Source: UMGS1225 sp034086705
GTDB taxonomy: Bacteria > Bacillota > Clostridia > Oscillospirales > CAG-272
Direction of reading: 5' to 3'
Assembly: GCA_034086705.1 (NCBI GenBank)
Contig: JAXDZV010000086.1
Location: 1 to 33,306 of the forward strand
Length of the DNA stretch: 33,306 nt
A program made the translations under genes and the position numbers. Positions 7,831 to 15,711 of the stretch are shown one piece after another (positions within the stretch are counted from its first letter, which is position 1; every line of letters begins with the position of its first letter). The notes beneath the pieces were generated by a model. It worked only from the letters and a program-made list of their open reading frames with translations. It was not told where the DNA came from and did not search any database.

Positions 7831-8484
7831 TCAAAACCAGTCGCTCTCACACAGCTCATCCAGCCGCCGCACGTAGCGGCGTGCCAACGCCGCAATCTGC
7901 TCTGCATCCGACGCAGAGGCACTGTCATATACCGCCACCACATCAAAGCCGCCTTCCACAGCGCCTTGCACAGCACACAGTAAATCCTCCACCACCAGAC
8001 ATTCATCCACCCGCAGTGACAGCTTTCCTGCACTAAGCAAATACAAATCCGGGTAACCCTTGGAACGAACTGTTTCCCCTGCTGCCGAAATTGCGCTGAA
8101 ATACGGCAAAATCCCGTTGTGGCGCAATGCAGCTACGGCGCATTCCGCTGCAGACGCCGTCGCCAATGCCATTTTTACACCCCGCGCCTGCAAATACGCT
8201 AAAAATGGCAACACCCCCTCTTTGAGCTGTAACTCTCGCTCATATGCGTGCATACTCATCTGTTTCCATTCGCATATGATATCCTCTTCGTTTTCTTGCG
8301 GCAAATAGGTCTGCACCGTATATGCTGCCATCTGTGCAAGCCCCATAGAGGCAGCCTTTGTGCCGTATCCTTTTGGCAGGTCCATGCCGCGCTTGGCAAA
8401 AAATGCACGATCGATTCGCTCCCAAACCCCCATAGAGTCCAGCAGCGTGCCGTCCATATCAAAAATCACACCTCGATAGCCCAT
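7831..8484 (-). CDS. HAD-superfamily hydrolase, beta-phosphoglucomutase/phosphatase-like (subfamily IA)
   Basis: This 217-residue protein begins MGYRGVIFDMDGTLLDSMGVWE: motif I DMDGT holds the nucleophile Asp and acid/base Asp. The helical cap follows, including MHAYERELQLKEGVLPFL. Motif II is MALATAS, motif III the lysine of SKGYPDLYLLSAGKL, and motif IV the acidic pair in CLVVEDLLCAVQGAVEGGFDVVAVYD, shortened as VVEDLLCAVQGA. In most relatives motif IV reads EDSxxG; here ED is kept but the Ser and Gly are replaced (EDLLCA). It is probably a phosphatase or phosphomutase on a small phosphorylated metabolite; substrate unknown. The ATG at 8484 has only a weak GCGGGT upstream. The frame is open far upstream but that stretch overlaps pheA and reads as non-coding. 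Confidence 0.85.
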   Translation of the reverse strand: MGYRGVIFDMDGTLLDSMGVWERIDRAFFAKRGMDLPKGYGTKAASMGLAQMAAYTVQTYLPQENEEDIICEWKQMSMHAYERELQLKEGVLPFLAYLQARGVKMALATASAAECAVAALRHNGILPYFSAISAAGETVRSKGYPDLYLLSAGKLSLRVDECLVVEDLLCAVQGAVEGGFDVVAVYDSASASDAEQIAALARRYVRRLDELCESDWF

Positions 8485-8567
8485 ACATTTACCCGCTCTT
8501 TTCGATTTTCTTCGATTGTACCACATTTTTTTCGCAAACGCAACCCGCCTGATCCCCGCAAAAATTC

Positions 8568-8596
8568 TTGACAAGGCACAGGACATATGATAGAAT
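8568..8596 (+). promoter_or_regulatory. Promoter of the aromatic amino acid operon
   Basis: TTGACA (8568-8573), 17 bp, TAGAAT (8591-8596) is close to the sigma-A consensus. A second TATAAT at 8613-8618 lacks a recognisable -35. The leader before pheA is short (about 65 nt). It shows no T-box, attenuator or leader peptide rich in Phe, Tyr or Trp. Confidence 0.75.
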
Positions 8597-8633
8597 ATTT
8601 TAATAATATTGATATAATATGTCATTCTTGAAG

Positions 8634-8667
8634 AAAGGAAGCCTGCACAGCGGGCTGTGCCAACACC
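8634..8667 (+). promoter_or_regulatory. pheA ribosome-binding site separated from the start codon by a hairpin
   Basis: The only Shine-Dalgarno-like sequence, AAAGGAAG at 8634-8641, ends 26 nt before the pheA ATG at 8668. Between them GCACAG (8645-8650) and CTGTGC (8655-8660) form a perfect 6-bp stem with a CGGG loop. When folded out, the remaining gap is about 10 nt, an ordinary spacing. No in-frame start lies nearer to the ribosome-binding site. Confidence 0.5.
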
Positions 8668-9822
8668 ATGAATCAGCTGGAAAAGGCAAGACAGGAAATC
8701 GACGGCATCGACGCTGCCATTGCAACACTTTTTGCAAAGCGGATGCACGCCGTTGCAGCCGTTGCGCAATACAAAAAAGAGAAGGCACTGCCGATTTTTG
8801 ACGCGGCACGGGAAAACGATGTCATCCGGCGCAACGCCGCACGAGTCGAAGACCCTGTGCTGCGTTCCTTTTACGTATTGTTTCTCAAAGAACAGATGAA
8901 CTGTGCGAAAAAGTATGAGCAACGGCTGCTGCAAGGGCAACGCATTGCTTACAGCGGCATTGCAGGCGGCTTCTCCGAAATAGCGGCACGGCGTACATTT
9001 CCGGATGCGCAAAGAATCTCTTTTCCGGATTTTGCCGCAACATACCGGGCCGTACAAAACGGTACGTGCGATGGCGCAATATTGCCCATTGAAAACAGCT
9101 ATGCGGGCGAAGTCGGTACGGTAACAGATCTGCTCTTTTTCGGAGATCTTTATATTACGGGTATGACCGAGCTCGCTGTTGTACAAAACCTGGTTGCACT
9201 GCCACAGAGCAGTCTTAGCGATATTCACCGTGTTATCAGCCATCCACAGGCGCTGGCACAGTGCGAAGCATTTATCCGCGAAAAAGGATTTGAGCAGTCC
9301 ACCGCTGAAAACACGGCGCTGGCGGCACGCTTGGTGCAAAAAGCAGCAGACAAACACCTTGCTGCCATTGCAAGTGAAGAAACGGCGCAGCTATACGGGC
9401 TGCAGGTACTCGTGCCGCATATCAACCAGAGCGAAGAAAATACAACCAAGTTTGTCATCCTCTCCCGCTCCGCAGCTGAGTTTGCACCGGACACCACCGG
9501 GCTTCGCTCCATGCTGCTGCTCACGGTAAACCACGAGGCCGGATCCCTGGCTCGTGCTGTCGATGTTATAGGGCATTTTGGCTACAATATGATTCTGCTG
9601 CGTTCCCGCCCGGCCAAAAGCGTACGCTGGCATTATTATTTTGAGATTGAGCTGGAGGGAAATTTACAAACCGATAAGGGTGCACAAATGCTGCAGGCAT
9701 TGCGGCCCTTCTGCGAAACGTTGCGCCTTGGCGGTGTATATGAATGTCACACATGTGAAGAACAACAGGAGGCTGCAGAACATGGAACGCATTCCGGTAG
9801 CATTGGGCAATCGCAGCTATAA
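8668..9822 (+). CDS. pheA: Bifunctional chorismate mutase / prephenate dehydratase (P-protein)
   Basis: This 384-residue protein has three domains. Residues about 1-90 are an AroQ-class chorismate mutase (LEKARQEIDGIDAAIATLFAKR, shortened EIDGIDAAIATLFAKRM, then KKEKALPIFDAARE). Residues about 95-275 are prephenate dehydratase (RIAYSGIAGGFSEIAA, GAILPIENSYAGEVG, VISHPQALAQC, and NTTKF, the active-site TRF-type motif as TKF). Residues about 285-365 are an ACT domain (LLLTVNHEAGSLARAVDVI), the usual site of phenylalanine feedback; the common GALA and ESRP motifs read AGSL and LRSRP here, so feedback may be altered. It turns chorismate into phenylpyruvate. The C-terminus overlaps aroB by 41 bp. 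It is the first gene of the operon. Confidence 0.93.
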   Translation: MNQLEKARQEIDGIDAAIATLFAKRMHAVAAVAQYKKEKALPIFDAARENDVIRRNAARVEDPVLRSFYVLFLKEQMNCAKKYEQRLLQGQRIAYSGIAGGFSEIAARRTFPDAQRISFPDFAATYRAVQNGTCDGAILPIENSYAGEVGTVTDLLFFGDLYITGMTELAVVQNLVALPQSSLSDIHRVISHPQALAQCEAFIREKGFEQSTAENTALAARLVQKAADKHLAAIASEETAQLYGLQVLVPHINQSEENTTKFVILSRSAAEFAPDTTGLRSMLLLTVNHEAGSLARAVDVIGHFGYNMILLRSRPAKSVRWHYYFEIELEGNLQTDKGAQMLQALRPFCETLRLGGVYECHTCEEQQEAAEHGTHSGSIGQSQL

Positions 9823-10798
9823 CATTTTGCTTGCGCGCAATGCGTTGCAACAAGCAGGGCAGCATCTTAAGCTGAATCGGCGCGTGCTGATTTTGACAGA
9901 TACAGGTGTGCCGGAAAGCTATGCAAAAACACTTGCGGCACAATGCTCGATTCCCCATATTTTCAAAATTCCACAAGGTGAAAAAAGCAAAAGCCTCTGC
10001 ACTTACGGCAACATTCTTTCCTATATGCTCGAGCACGATTTCTCCCGCGGAGACTGTGTTGCTGCCGTCGGCGGCGGCATATGTGGCGACTTGGGTGGAT
10101 TTGTTGCCGCAAGCTATATGCGCGGAATTGATTTTTATAATATTCCCACCACCGTTCTCGCCGCAGTGGATTCCTCCGTTGGCGGGAAAACCGGCGTCAA
10201 TTTGGACGGCGTTAAAAACATTGTCGGTGCATTTTGGCAGCCGCACTGTGTGCTGATAGACGCCGACACATTGGACACGCTGCCGGCGCGACAGCGCGCG
10301 AACGGGCTGGCGGAAGCCCTGAAGATGGCCGTTGTGTTTGATCCGGCGCTGTTTGCCATGTTTGAAGCAGGCATCACGCGGGACAACATTGAAACAGTTA
10401 TAAAACGCTGTGTCACACTCAAAAAAAATATTGTGGAGCAGGATGAGCGAGAAAGCGGCGCACGTCGGTTACTCAATTTCGGCCACACCGTCGGCCATGG
10501 CATCGAAGCATGTTCTTTAGACGGTACACTTCTGCACGGTGAATGCATCGGTATTGGTATGCTGCCCATGTGCAGTACTGCTCTGCGGCCGCGTGTAGCA
10601 CAGGTGCTGCAAAAATTGGGACTGCCAACGCATACAAGCGCAGATCCTACACAGATATATGCCGCGCTACGGCACGATAAAAAGGCAAGCGGCGATACGG
10701 TTTGTGTGGTACTGGCAGATGCTCTCGGCAAAGGATATCTGCAGCAGATGTCTTTGCAAACTCTGGAGCAAAAATGCAAGGAGGTTTGCGACATATGA
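9782..10798 (+). CDS. aroB: 3-Dehydroquinate synthase
   Basis: This 338-residue NAD-dependent enzyme turns DAHP into 3-dehydroquinate, the second shikimate step. Family motifs are in order: VLILTDTGVP, GEKSKS, AAVGGGICGDLGGFVAASYMRG (the GGGxxGDxxGFxA signature), NIPTTVLAAVDSSVGGKTGVN, the K of ALKMAV, and RRLLNFGHTVGHGIEA with zinc-binding His, then LLHGECIGIGM. The ATG at 9782 is preceded by AGGAGG at proper distance inside the end of pheA. A longer frame upstream reads through pheA and was not used. The stop overlaps the aroC start as ATGA. Confidence 0.95.
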   Translation: MERIPVALGNRSYNILLARNALQQAGQHLKLNRRVLILTDTGVPESYAKTLAAQCSIPHIFKIPQGEKSKSLCTYGNILSYMLEHDFSRGDCVAAVGGGICGDLGGFVAASYMRGIDFYNIPTTVLAAVDSSVGGKTGVNLDGVKNIVGAFWQPHCVLIDADTLDTLPARQRANGLAEALKMAVVFDPALFAMFEAGITRDNIETVIKRCVTLKKNIVEQDERESGARRLLNFGHTVGHGIEACSLDGTLLHGECIGIGMLPMCSTALRPRVAQVLQKLGLPTHTSADPTQIYAALRHDKKASGDTVCVVLADALGKGYLQQMSLQTLEQKCKEVCDI

Positions 10799-11895
10799 AA
10801 AACACACTGGGCCATAGCCTCACGCTGACGTTGTACGGCGAAAGCCATGGCACCGCCATTGGCGCGGTTTTAGATGGGCTCGCACCGGGTATTGCAATCC
10901 ATCCCGACGAGATAGCACGGCAAATGGAGCGCAGACACGGGCTTGCCGCGCTCTCTACACCGCGGCGCGAAGCAGATTTCGTTTGCATAGAAAGTGGCGT
11001 ATGGCAAGGAAAGACAACCGGAACTCCGCTGTGTCTTTCCATCCGCAATGAGAATACACGCAGCTCCGATTACACTGCGCTGCAGGACCTGCCTCGACCA
11101 TCTCATGCCGATTTGACAGCACAACAAAAGTATCATGGTTTTTCTGATCCACGCGGCGGCGGGCATTTCAGCGGACGGCTGACGGCACCGCTAACAGCTG
11201 CCGGAGCAATTGTTTATGGTGCGCTACGCAGCAAAGGCATTCGTATTTTGACACACGTACAGCAATGTGCCGGCATCTGTGACCGCCCTTTTTCCGATCT
11301 TGCCGAAGATGCACAACTACTCGCAGACGCGCCCTTTGCCGTTTTGGATGAAAAGGCCCGGCAGGATATGATTTGCCAGATTGAGGATGCAAAACATGCC
11401 AAAGACAGCGTAGGCGGTATCCTGGAAACCATCGTTACCGGCGTGCCGGCCGGTGTGGGAGAACCGTGGTTTGACACCGTAGAGGGAGCTCTTGCAAACG
11501 CACTGTTCTCCGTACCTGCCGTCAAAGGTGTCAGCTTCGGTGCAGGTTTTGCATTTGCATCCATGCGCGGTTCCGCCGCGAACGACCCGATTATTTTGCA
11601 AGACGGGAAAATCCGCACGCAAACCAATCACAACGGAGGTGTCTGCGGCGGTATTACAAACGGCATGCCGATTTTGTTTCAAACGGTGATCAAGCCGACG
11701 CCTTCGATCTTTCAGCCGCAGCAAACCGTAAATCTGCAAACCATGCAGCCGCAAACGCTGTGCATTTCCGGGCGGCATGACCCAGCGATTGTGGCACGTG
11801 CCGCAGCTCCTATCGACGCAGTCACGGCGCTGGTTCTTGCGGATCTTTTAACGCTTCGCTTCGGTACAGACTATCTGGCAGGAGGCGATGCTTGA
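10795..11895 (+). CDS. aroC: Chorismate synthase
   Basis: This 366-residue enzyme catalyses the last shared step, EPSP to chorismate, using reduced FMN. The N-terminal signature GESHGTAIGAVLDGLAPG is clear. RRHGLAALSTPRREAD, PRPSHADLTAQQKYHG, DPRGGGHFSGRLTA and NHNGGVCGGITNGMPI are standard chorismate synthase motifs, followed by the RHDPAIVARAAAP signature near the C-terminus. AAGGAGG stands upstream of ATG 10795, which overlaps the aroB stop in an ATGA junction. No flavin reductase domain is fused, so it is of the monofunctional type that relies on an outside flavin reductant. Confidence 0.96.
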   Translation: MKNTLGHSLTLTLYGESHGTAIGAVLDGLAPGIAIHPDEIARQMERRHGLAALSTPRREADFVCIESGVWQGKTTGTPLCLSIRNENTRSSDYTALQDLPRPSHADLTAQQKYHGFSDPRGGGHFSGRLTAPLTAAGAIVYGALRSKGIRILTHVQQCAGICDRPFSDLAEDAQLLADAPFAVLDEKARQDMICQIEDAKHAKDSVGGILETIVTGVPAGVGEPWFDTVEGALANALFSVPAVKGVSFGAGFAFASMRGSAANDPIILQDGKIRTQTNHNGGVCGGITNGMPILFQTVIKPTPSIFQPQQTVNLQTMQPQTLCISGRHDPAIVARAAAPIDAVTALVLADLLTLRFGTDYLAGGDA

Positions 11896-13157
11896 TGGAA
11901 TTCGGTTTGATCGGTATGCCGCTTGCGCACAGCTTTTCCGCGGAAATACACCAAGCGTTGGGCGGCTATGCGTATGAACTGCACCCCCTGCAAGACACAG
12001 AACTCGGCCCGTTTTTGGAGCAACGCACCTTTCGTGCCGTGAATGTCACAATTCCTTATAAAACTGCCGTATTGCCCTATCTGGATGTCATCGATCCCGC
12101 CGCACGTGCCATCGGTGCCGTAAACACCATCGTTAACCGCAACGGAACACTATATGGCTACAACACCGACTATACCGGTCTTGCTCATTTATTACAGCGT
12201 TTGGATGCGGTACCGCGCGGTGCCAAATGCCTCATCTTCGGAACAGGTGGCACCTCGCGCACTGCACAAGCGGTTTTACGGGATGCCGGCGCCAAAACCA
12301 TTTTACGCGTCAGCCGCCGTGCATCAGGCGACGCAATCGACTATGCGGCACTGCATGCGCACACAGATGCCTCTGTTTTGCTGAATACAACTCCGGTAGG
12401 GATGTTTCCATCTGCAGATGCAAGCCCTGTACAGCTAAATCGTACCACTTTTCCCGCGCTGCACGCCGCAGTGGATGTCGTATACAATCCCTTGCGCACC
12501 CGCTTTGTGCAGAGCGCAGCAGCTATGGGGGCTCGCGCATCGGGTGGCTTATATATGTTGGTTTGGCAGGCTGCTGCCGCTTCCGAGCTGTTTACGGGGC
12601 AAAAAACAGATCCAACCCTCGTTGACCGCATTTATGCTCAGCAGCTGGCTGCCAGGCAAAACATTGTACTGATTGGCATGCCGGGTTGCGGTAAAACAAC
12701 TTTGGGCAAACAGTTGGCTGCGAACTTGGGACGTACCTTTTTTGACACAGATGCCCTGCTTGCGCAAAAATATGGGATCACCGCCGCAGAAATGATCCGT
12801 ACCCGGGGAGAGACGGCATTACGTGACGCGGAAAGCACACTGCTGCGTGATACCCTGCGGCAGGGTCACCATGCCGTTATCGCAACAGGCGGCGGTATGG
12901 TATTGCGTCCGGAAAACGTCGCATTGCTGCGTGAAAACGGCAAGCTGTTCTTTTTGGACAGGCCACTGCAAGCACTGCTACCGACGGCAGACCGTCCGCT
13001 TTCCGCCAATCAAGCAGACCTTTCTGCGCTATATGCGCAACGTCTTCCCATCTATCGGCGCAGTGCCGACCGTGTGGTATCCCTATGCGGAACAGCACAG
13101 GAGAACGCCGCTTTGCTACGGGAGGCCGTCTTAGAGGAAGGAGATTTGATATTGTGA
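11895..13157 (+). CDS. aroEK: Fused shikimate dehydrogenase - shikimate kinase
   Basis: This 420-residue protein joins two shikimate enzymes. Residues 1-about 245 are shikimate dehydrogenase: GLIGMPLAHSFS binds shikimate, NVTIPYK carries the catalytic Lys (about 56), GYNTDYTG the catalytic Asp (about 91), LIFGTGGTSRTAQAVL is the NADP-binding loop, and LNTTPVGM follows. Residues about 255-420 are shikimate kinase: Walker A GMPGCGKTT near 261-269, FFDTD, RTRGETALRDAE, ATGGGMV and FLDRPL. The join lies near residue 250 with almost no linker (YAQQLAARQNIVLIGMPG). ATG 11895 overlaps the aroC stop (TGATG) and has GGAGG 9 bp upstream. Both active sites look intact, so one chain should carry out 3-dehydroshikimate to shikimate-3-phosphate. 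Confidence 0.94.
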   Translation: MEFGLIGMPLAHSFSAEIHQALGGYAYELHPLQDTELGPFLEQRTFRAVNVTIPYKTAVLPYLDVIDPAARAIGAVNTIVNRNGTLYGYNTDYTGLAHLLQRLDAVPRGAKCLIFGTGGTSRTAQAVLRDAGAKTILRVSRRASGDAIDYAALHAHTDASVLLNTTPVGMFPSADASPVQLNRTTFPALHAAVDVVYNPLRTRFVQSAAAMGARASGGLYMLVWQAAAASELFTGQKTDPTLVDRIYAQQLAARQNIVLIGMPGCGKTTLGKQLAANLGRTFFDTDALLAQKYGITAAEMIRTRGETALRDAESTLLRDTLRQGHHAVIATGGGMVLRPENVALLRENGKLFFLDRPLQALLPTADRPLSANQADLSALYAQRLPIYRRSADRVVSLCGTAQENAALLREAVLEEGDLIL

Positions 13158-13612
13158 AGTTTTTGATTTTAAACGGACCGAACCTGAATATGCTGGGGAT
13201 TCGTGAGCCACAGCACTACGGCACACAGAGTTATCAGGACCTGATTGCTCTGGTAGAACGACATGCTGCACAGCGAAACGTACAGCTTGTCTGCCGGCAA
13301 TCCAACCATGAGGGCGTATTGGTAGATGAAATTCAGCAGGCGCTCGGCGTTTTTGATGGGATTGTGCTGAATCCCGGTGCCTATACACATACCTCCGTTG
13401 CACTTTTGGATGCATTGCGTGCCGTCCGCATTCCAACCGTGGAGGTACACATCTCCGATGTCAACACACGCGAGCCATTCCGCTCCGTCAGCTATGTCCG
13501 TGCAGCATGCCTTACCTGCATCTGCGGGCACGGCCTGGCAGGTTATACGGAAGCTATTGATTTGCTTTTGCAACACTTGACCGGTTCTGCGGTGGGGGCA
13601 TCATGCGAGTAA
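13154..13612 (+). CDS. aroQ: 3-Dehydroquinate dehydratase, type II
   Basis: This 152-residue protein is a type II dehydroquinase, which turns 3-dehydroquinate into 3-dehydroshikimate as a dodecamer. It starts VKFLILNGPNLNMLGIREPQHYG, shortened here as NGPNLNMLGIREPQHYG, with the catalytic tyrosine in the mobile loop. QSNHEGVLVDEIQ, LNPGAYTHTSVALLDAL with the catalytic histidine, and VEVHISDVNTREPFR are all diagnostic. The start is GTG at 13154, overlapping the aroEK stop as GTGA, with AGGAAGGAG upstream. The frame is open further upstream but overlaps aroEK. Together with aroEK it fills the middle of the pathway. Confidence 0.95.
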   Translation: MKFLILNGPNLNMLGIREPQHYGTQSYQDLIALVERHAAQRNVQLVCRQSNHEGVLVDEIQQALGVFDGIVLNPGAYTHTSVALLDALRAVRIPTVEVHISDVNTREPFRSVSYVRAACLTCICGHGLAGYTEAIDLLLQHLTGSAVGASCE

Positions 13613-14808
13613 ACATCTATCCGGGTAAAGCCGTCGGCACATTGGAAGCACCGCCCTCTAAAAGTGCGCTGCACCGGCTGCTGATTGCCGCAGCGCTGTG
13701 CCGTCATCAAACAACACTGTTGCATGGCTTTTATCCGTCTGCAGATGTGTTAGCAACGGTGGATTGCCTTCGTGCACTTGGTGCTGATATTTCCATTCTA
13801 AACGGCTGCTGTACCGTGCAAGGTACTGCACCACAGTTCGCCGGCGGCGCTGTTTTGCCCTGCCGGGAAAGCGGCAGCACTCTTCGCTTTTTGTTGCCTG
13901 TTTGTATGTGTAGCGATGCAACTTATACCCTGTGTGGGTCTGAAAGACTTTTATCCCGTCCGCTGGATGTATACGAAATGCTGGCGTCGCAGCAAGGGCT
14001 TTCTTTGTGCCGCAGCCCGCAGCGCAACGCTGTTACCGTCTCCGGCCGCCTACGTACCGACGGCGTTTGTATTCCGGGCAATATCAGCAGCCAATTTGTT
14101 TCCGGGCTGTTGTTCCGGGCTGCTGCTGCTGCGGAGCGCGCAACATTGCAAATCACCGCCCCGTTTGAAAGCCGCTCTTATGTTGCTATGACAGGGCAGG
14201 CACTCGGCGCCTTCGGTGTGCACGTGACCTGTACAGACAGTACCGTAACAATAGATGGTTCTCTTTGCTCGCCGGGAACAGTTTGTGCAGAGGGAGACTG
14301 GTCGGGTGCTGCATTTTTTGAAGCGCTGAACTCGATGGGCGGCTCGGTATCTTTGCAAGGGCTGCGTGCAGATTCGCTTCAACCGGATCGCTGTTTTTTG
14401 CAAATTGTCCAATCGCCCTCTTTGTGTGCCGATCTCTGCGACTGCCCCGACTTAGCCCCGATGCTCTTCGCCCTTGCCGCCTTTCGTGGCGCCGGACATT
14501 TCACCGGAACGCGGCGTCTTCGTTTCAAAGAAAGCGATCGAATTGCCGCTATGCAGCAAGAGCTTGCCAAATTCGGCGCAGTCCTTATGGCAGATGCAGA
14601 TACCGTAACAATCCGCTGTGCTTCGCTGCATTCGCCGACACAAGTGCTGTGTTCTCATAATGATCACCGTATCGTGATGGCTCTTGCAATTTTATGTACC
14701 GCTACAGGCGGTGTTATCGAAGGCGCAGAGGCTGTTGCAAAAAGCATGCCAGACTTTTTTGAAAAACTGCGGGCATTGGGGGTAAAAGTTGATGAAACTG
14801 ATTCATAA
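13603..14808 (+). CDS. aroA: 3-Phosphoshikimate 1-carboxyvinyltransferase (EPSP synthase)
   Basis: This 401-residue enzyme joins shikimate-3-phosphate and PEP to form EPSP. It has EAPPSKSALHRLLIAAAL (the PSKS phosphate-binding motif), CRESGSTLRFLLPV (the family GNxGTxxR region in the ESGSTLRF form), ISSQFVSGLLF, EGDWSGAAFF, DCPDLAPML, RLRFKESDRIAAM and HNDHRIVMALAI. It is somewhat shorter than the usual 420-430. The ESGSTLRF form of the PEP site is seen in class II-like EPSP synthases, which often bind glyphosate poorly; that property is inferred, not visible. ATG 13603 lies 10 bp inside aroQ after a G-rich site. The stop overlaps the tyrA start by 17 bp. Confidence 0.94.
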   Translation: MRVNIYPGKAVGTLEAPPSKSALHRLLIAAALCRHQTTLLHGFYPSADVLATVDCLRALGADISILNGCCTVQGTAPQFAGGAVLPCRESGSTLRFLLPVCMCSDATYTLCGSERLLSRPLDVYEMLASQQGLSLCRSPQRNAVTVSGRLRTDGVCIPGNISSQFVSGLLFRAAAAAERATLQITAPFESRSYVAMTGQALGAFGVHVTCTDSTVTIDGSLCSPGTVCAEGDWSGAAFFEALNSMGGSVSLQGLRADSLQPDRCFLQIVQSPSLCADLCDCPDLAPMLFALAAFRGAGHFTGTRRLRFKESDRIAAMQQELAKFGAVLMADADTVTIRCASLHSPTQVLCSHNDHRIVMALAILCTATGGVIEGAEAVAKSMPDFFEKLRALGVKVDETDS

Positions 14809-15652
14809 TAAAACCATTTTGATTGTTGGGCTGGGATTAATCGGCGGCTCATATGCAATCGCGCTGCACCGCAACGGCTTTCGCGTCATCGCTATCACCA
14901 AAGAACAGGCAGATATCGACTTTGCTTTGGAAAAAGGCTGGATTGATGCCGGCTCCGTCTCGGTAGATCCAACTTTCGTTGCACAAGCAGATCTGATTGT
15001 GTTTGCTCTATATCCGCATGTGCTTTTGGAATGGGTTCGTACCTATCAGCACCTGTTTTCGCCCGGCACCCTTTTGACAGATGTTACCGGCGTAAAAGAA
15101 GCCATCGTATACCGTCTGCAAGATATTCTGCGCGAGGATGTTGAATTTATTGCCGCACACCCGATGGCCGGTAAAGAATCCAGAGGCGTGCGCAACAGCG
15201 ACGATACCATTTTTCGAAATGCCAACTATATCATTGTTCCAACAGAAAAAAATACACCCCATGCAATTGAAACCTGCGAAAGTCTGGGCAGGCTGCTCGG
15301 GTTCTCTCGCATCAGTATTCTCTCTGCCGCAGAGCACGACGAAATGATAGGGTTCGTCTCTCAGCTGACACACTGTATTGCAATCTCACTCATGAACTGC
15401 AATGACAATCCGCATCTGGCAGATTATACCGGAGATTCCTTTCGAGATTTGACACGAATTGCCAAAATCAATGATGTTTTGTGGTCAGAATTATTTTTGG
15501 CCAACCGGGAGCCACTGCTGCACCAAATCCGTGCCTTTGAAGCAGAGCTTGCCACTTTGCGGCAAACCATTGAAACGCAAGACCGCGCCGCACTGCAAGA
15601 AAAAATGCGCACATCCACCAAGCGCCGCAAAGAGTTCGACACACAAGCATAA
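14792..15652 (+). CDS. tyrA: Prephenate dehydrogenase
   Basis: This 286-residue enzyme oxidises and decarboxylates prephenate to 4-hydroxyphenylpyruvate for tyrosine. The N-terminal dinucleotide motif is ILIVGLGLIGGSYAIALHRNG, shortened as VGLGLIGGSYAIAL. LLTDVTGVKEAIV, FIAAHPMAGKESRGVRNSD (HPMAGKE) and the helical ISLMNCNDN/GDSFRDLTRIA region are typical. There is no C-terminal ACT domain, so tyrosine feedback through that domain is not expected. I chose ATG 14792, preceded by GGGGGT, over an in-frame TTG three bases upstream. With pheA at the other end of the operon, both prephenate branches are encoded. Confidence 0.93.
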   Translation: MKLIHNKTILIVGLGLIGGSYAIALHRNGFRVIAITKEQADIDFALEKGWIDAGSVSVDPTFVAQADLIVFALYPHVLLEWVRTYQHLFSPGTLLTDVTGVKEAIVYRLQDILREDVEFIAAHPMAGKESRGVRNSDDTIFRNANYIIVPTEKNTPHAIETCESLGRLLGFSRISILSAAEHDEMIGFVSQLTHCIAISLMNCNDNPHLADYTGDSFRDLTRIAKINDVLWSELFLANREPLLHQIRAFEAELATLRQTIETQDRAALQEKMRTSTKRRKEFDTQA

Positions 15653-15711
15653 TTTTCCCGCACAGGCGGCACATATCAAAAACGGCATAGCCGAAATACG
15701 AGGTAGCATTT

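Noticed and set aside
8485..8667. T-box or attenuator leader for the aromatic operon
   Set aside because: The leader from the clear promoter is only about 65 nt, with no T-box sequence, leader peptide or terminator hairpin.
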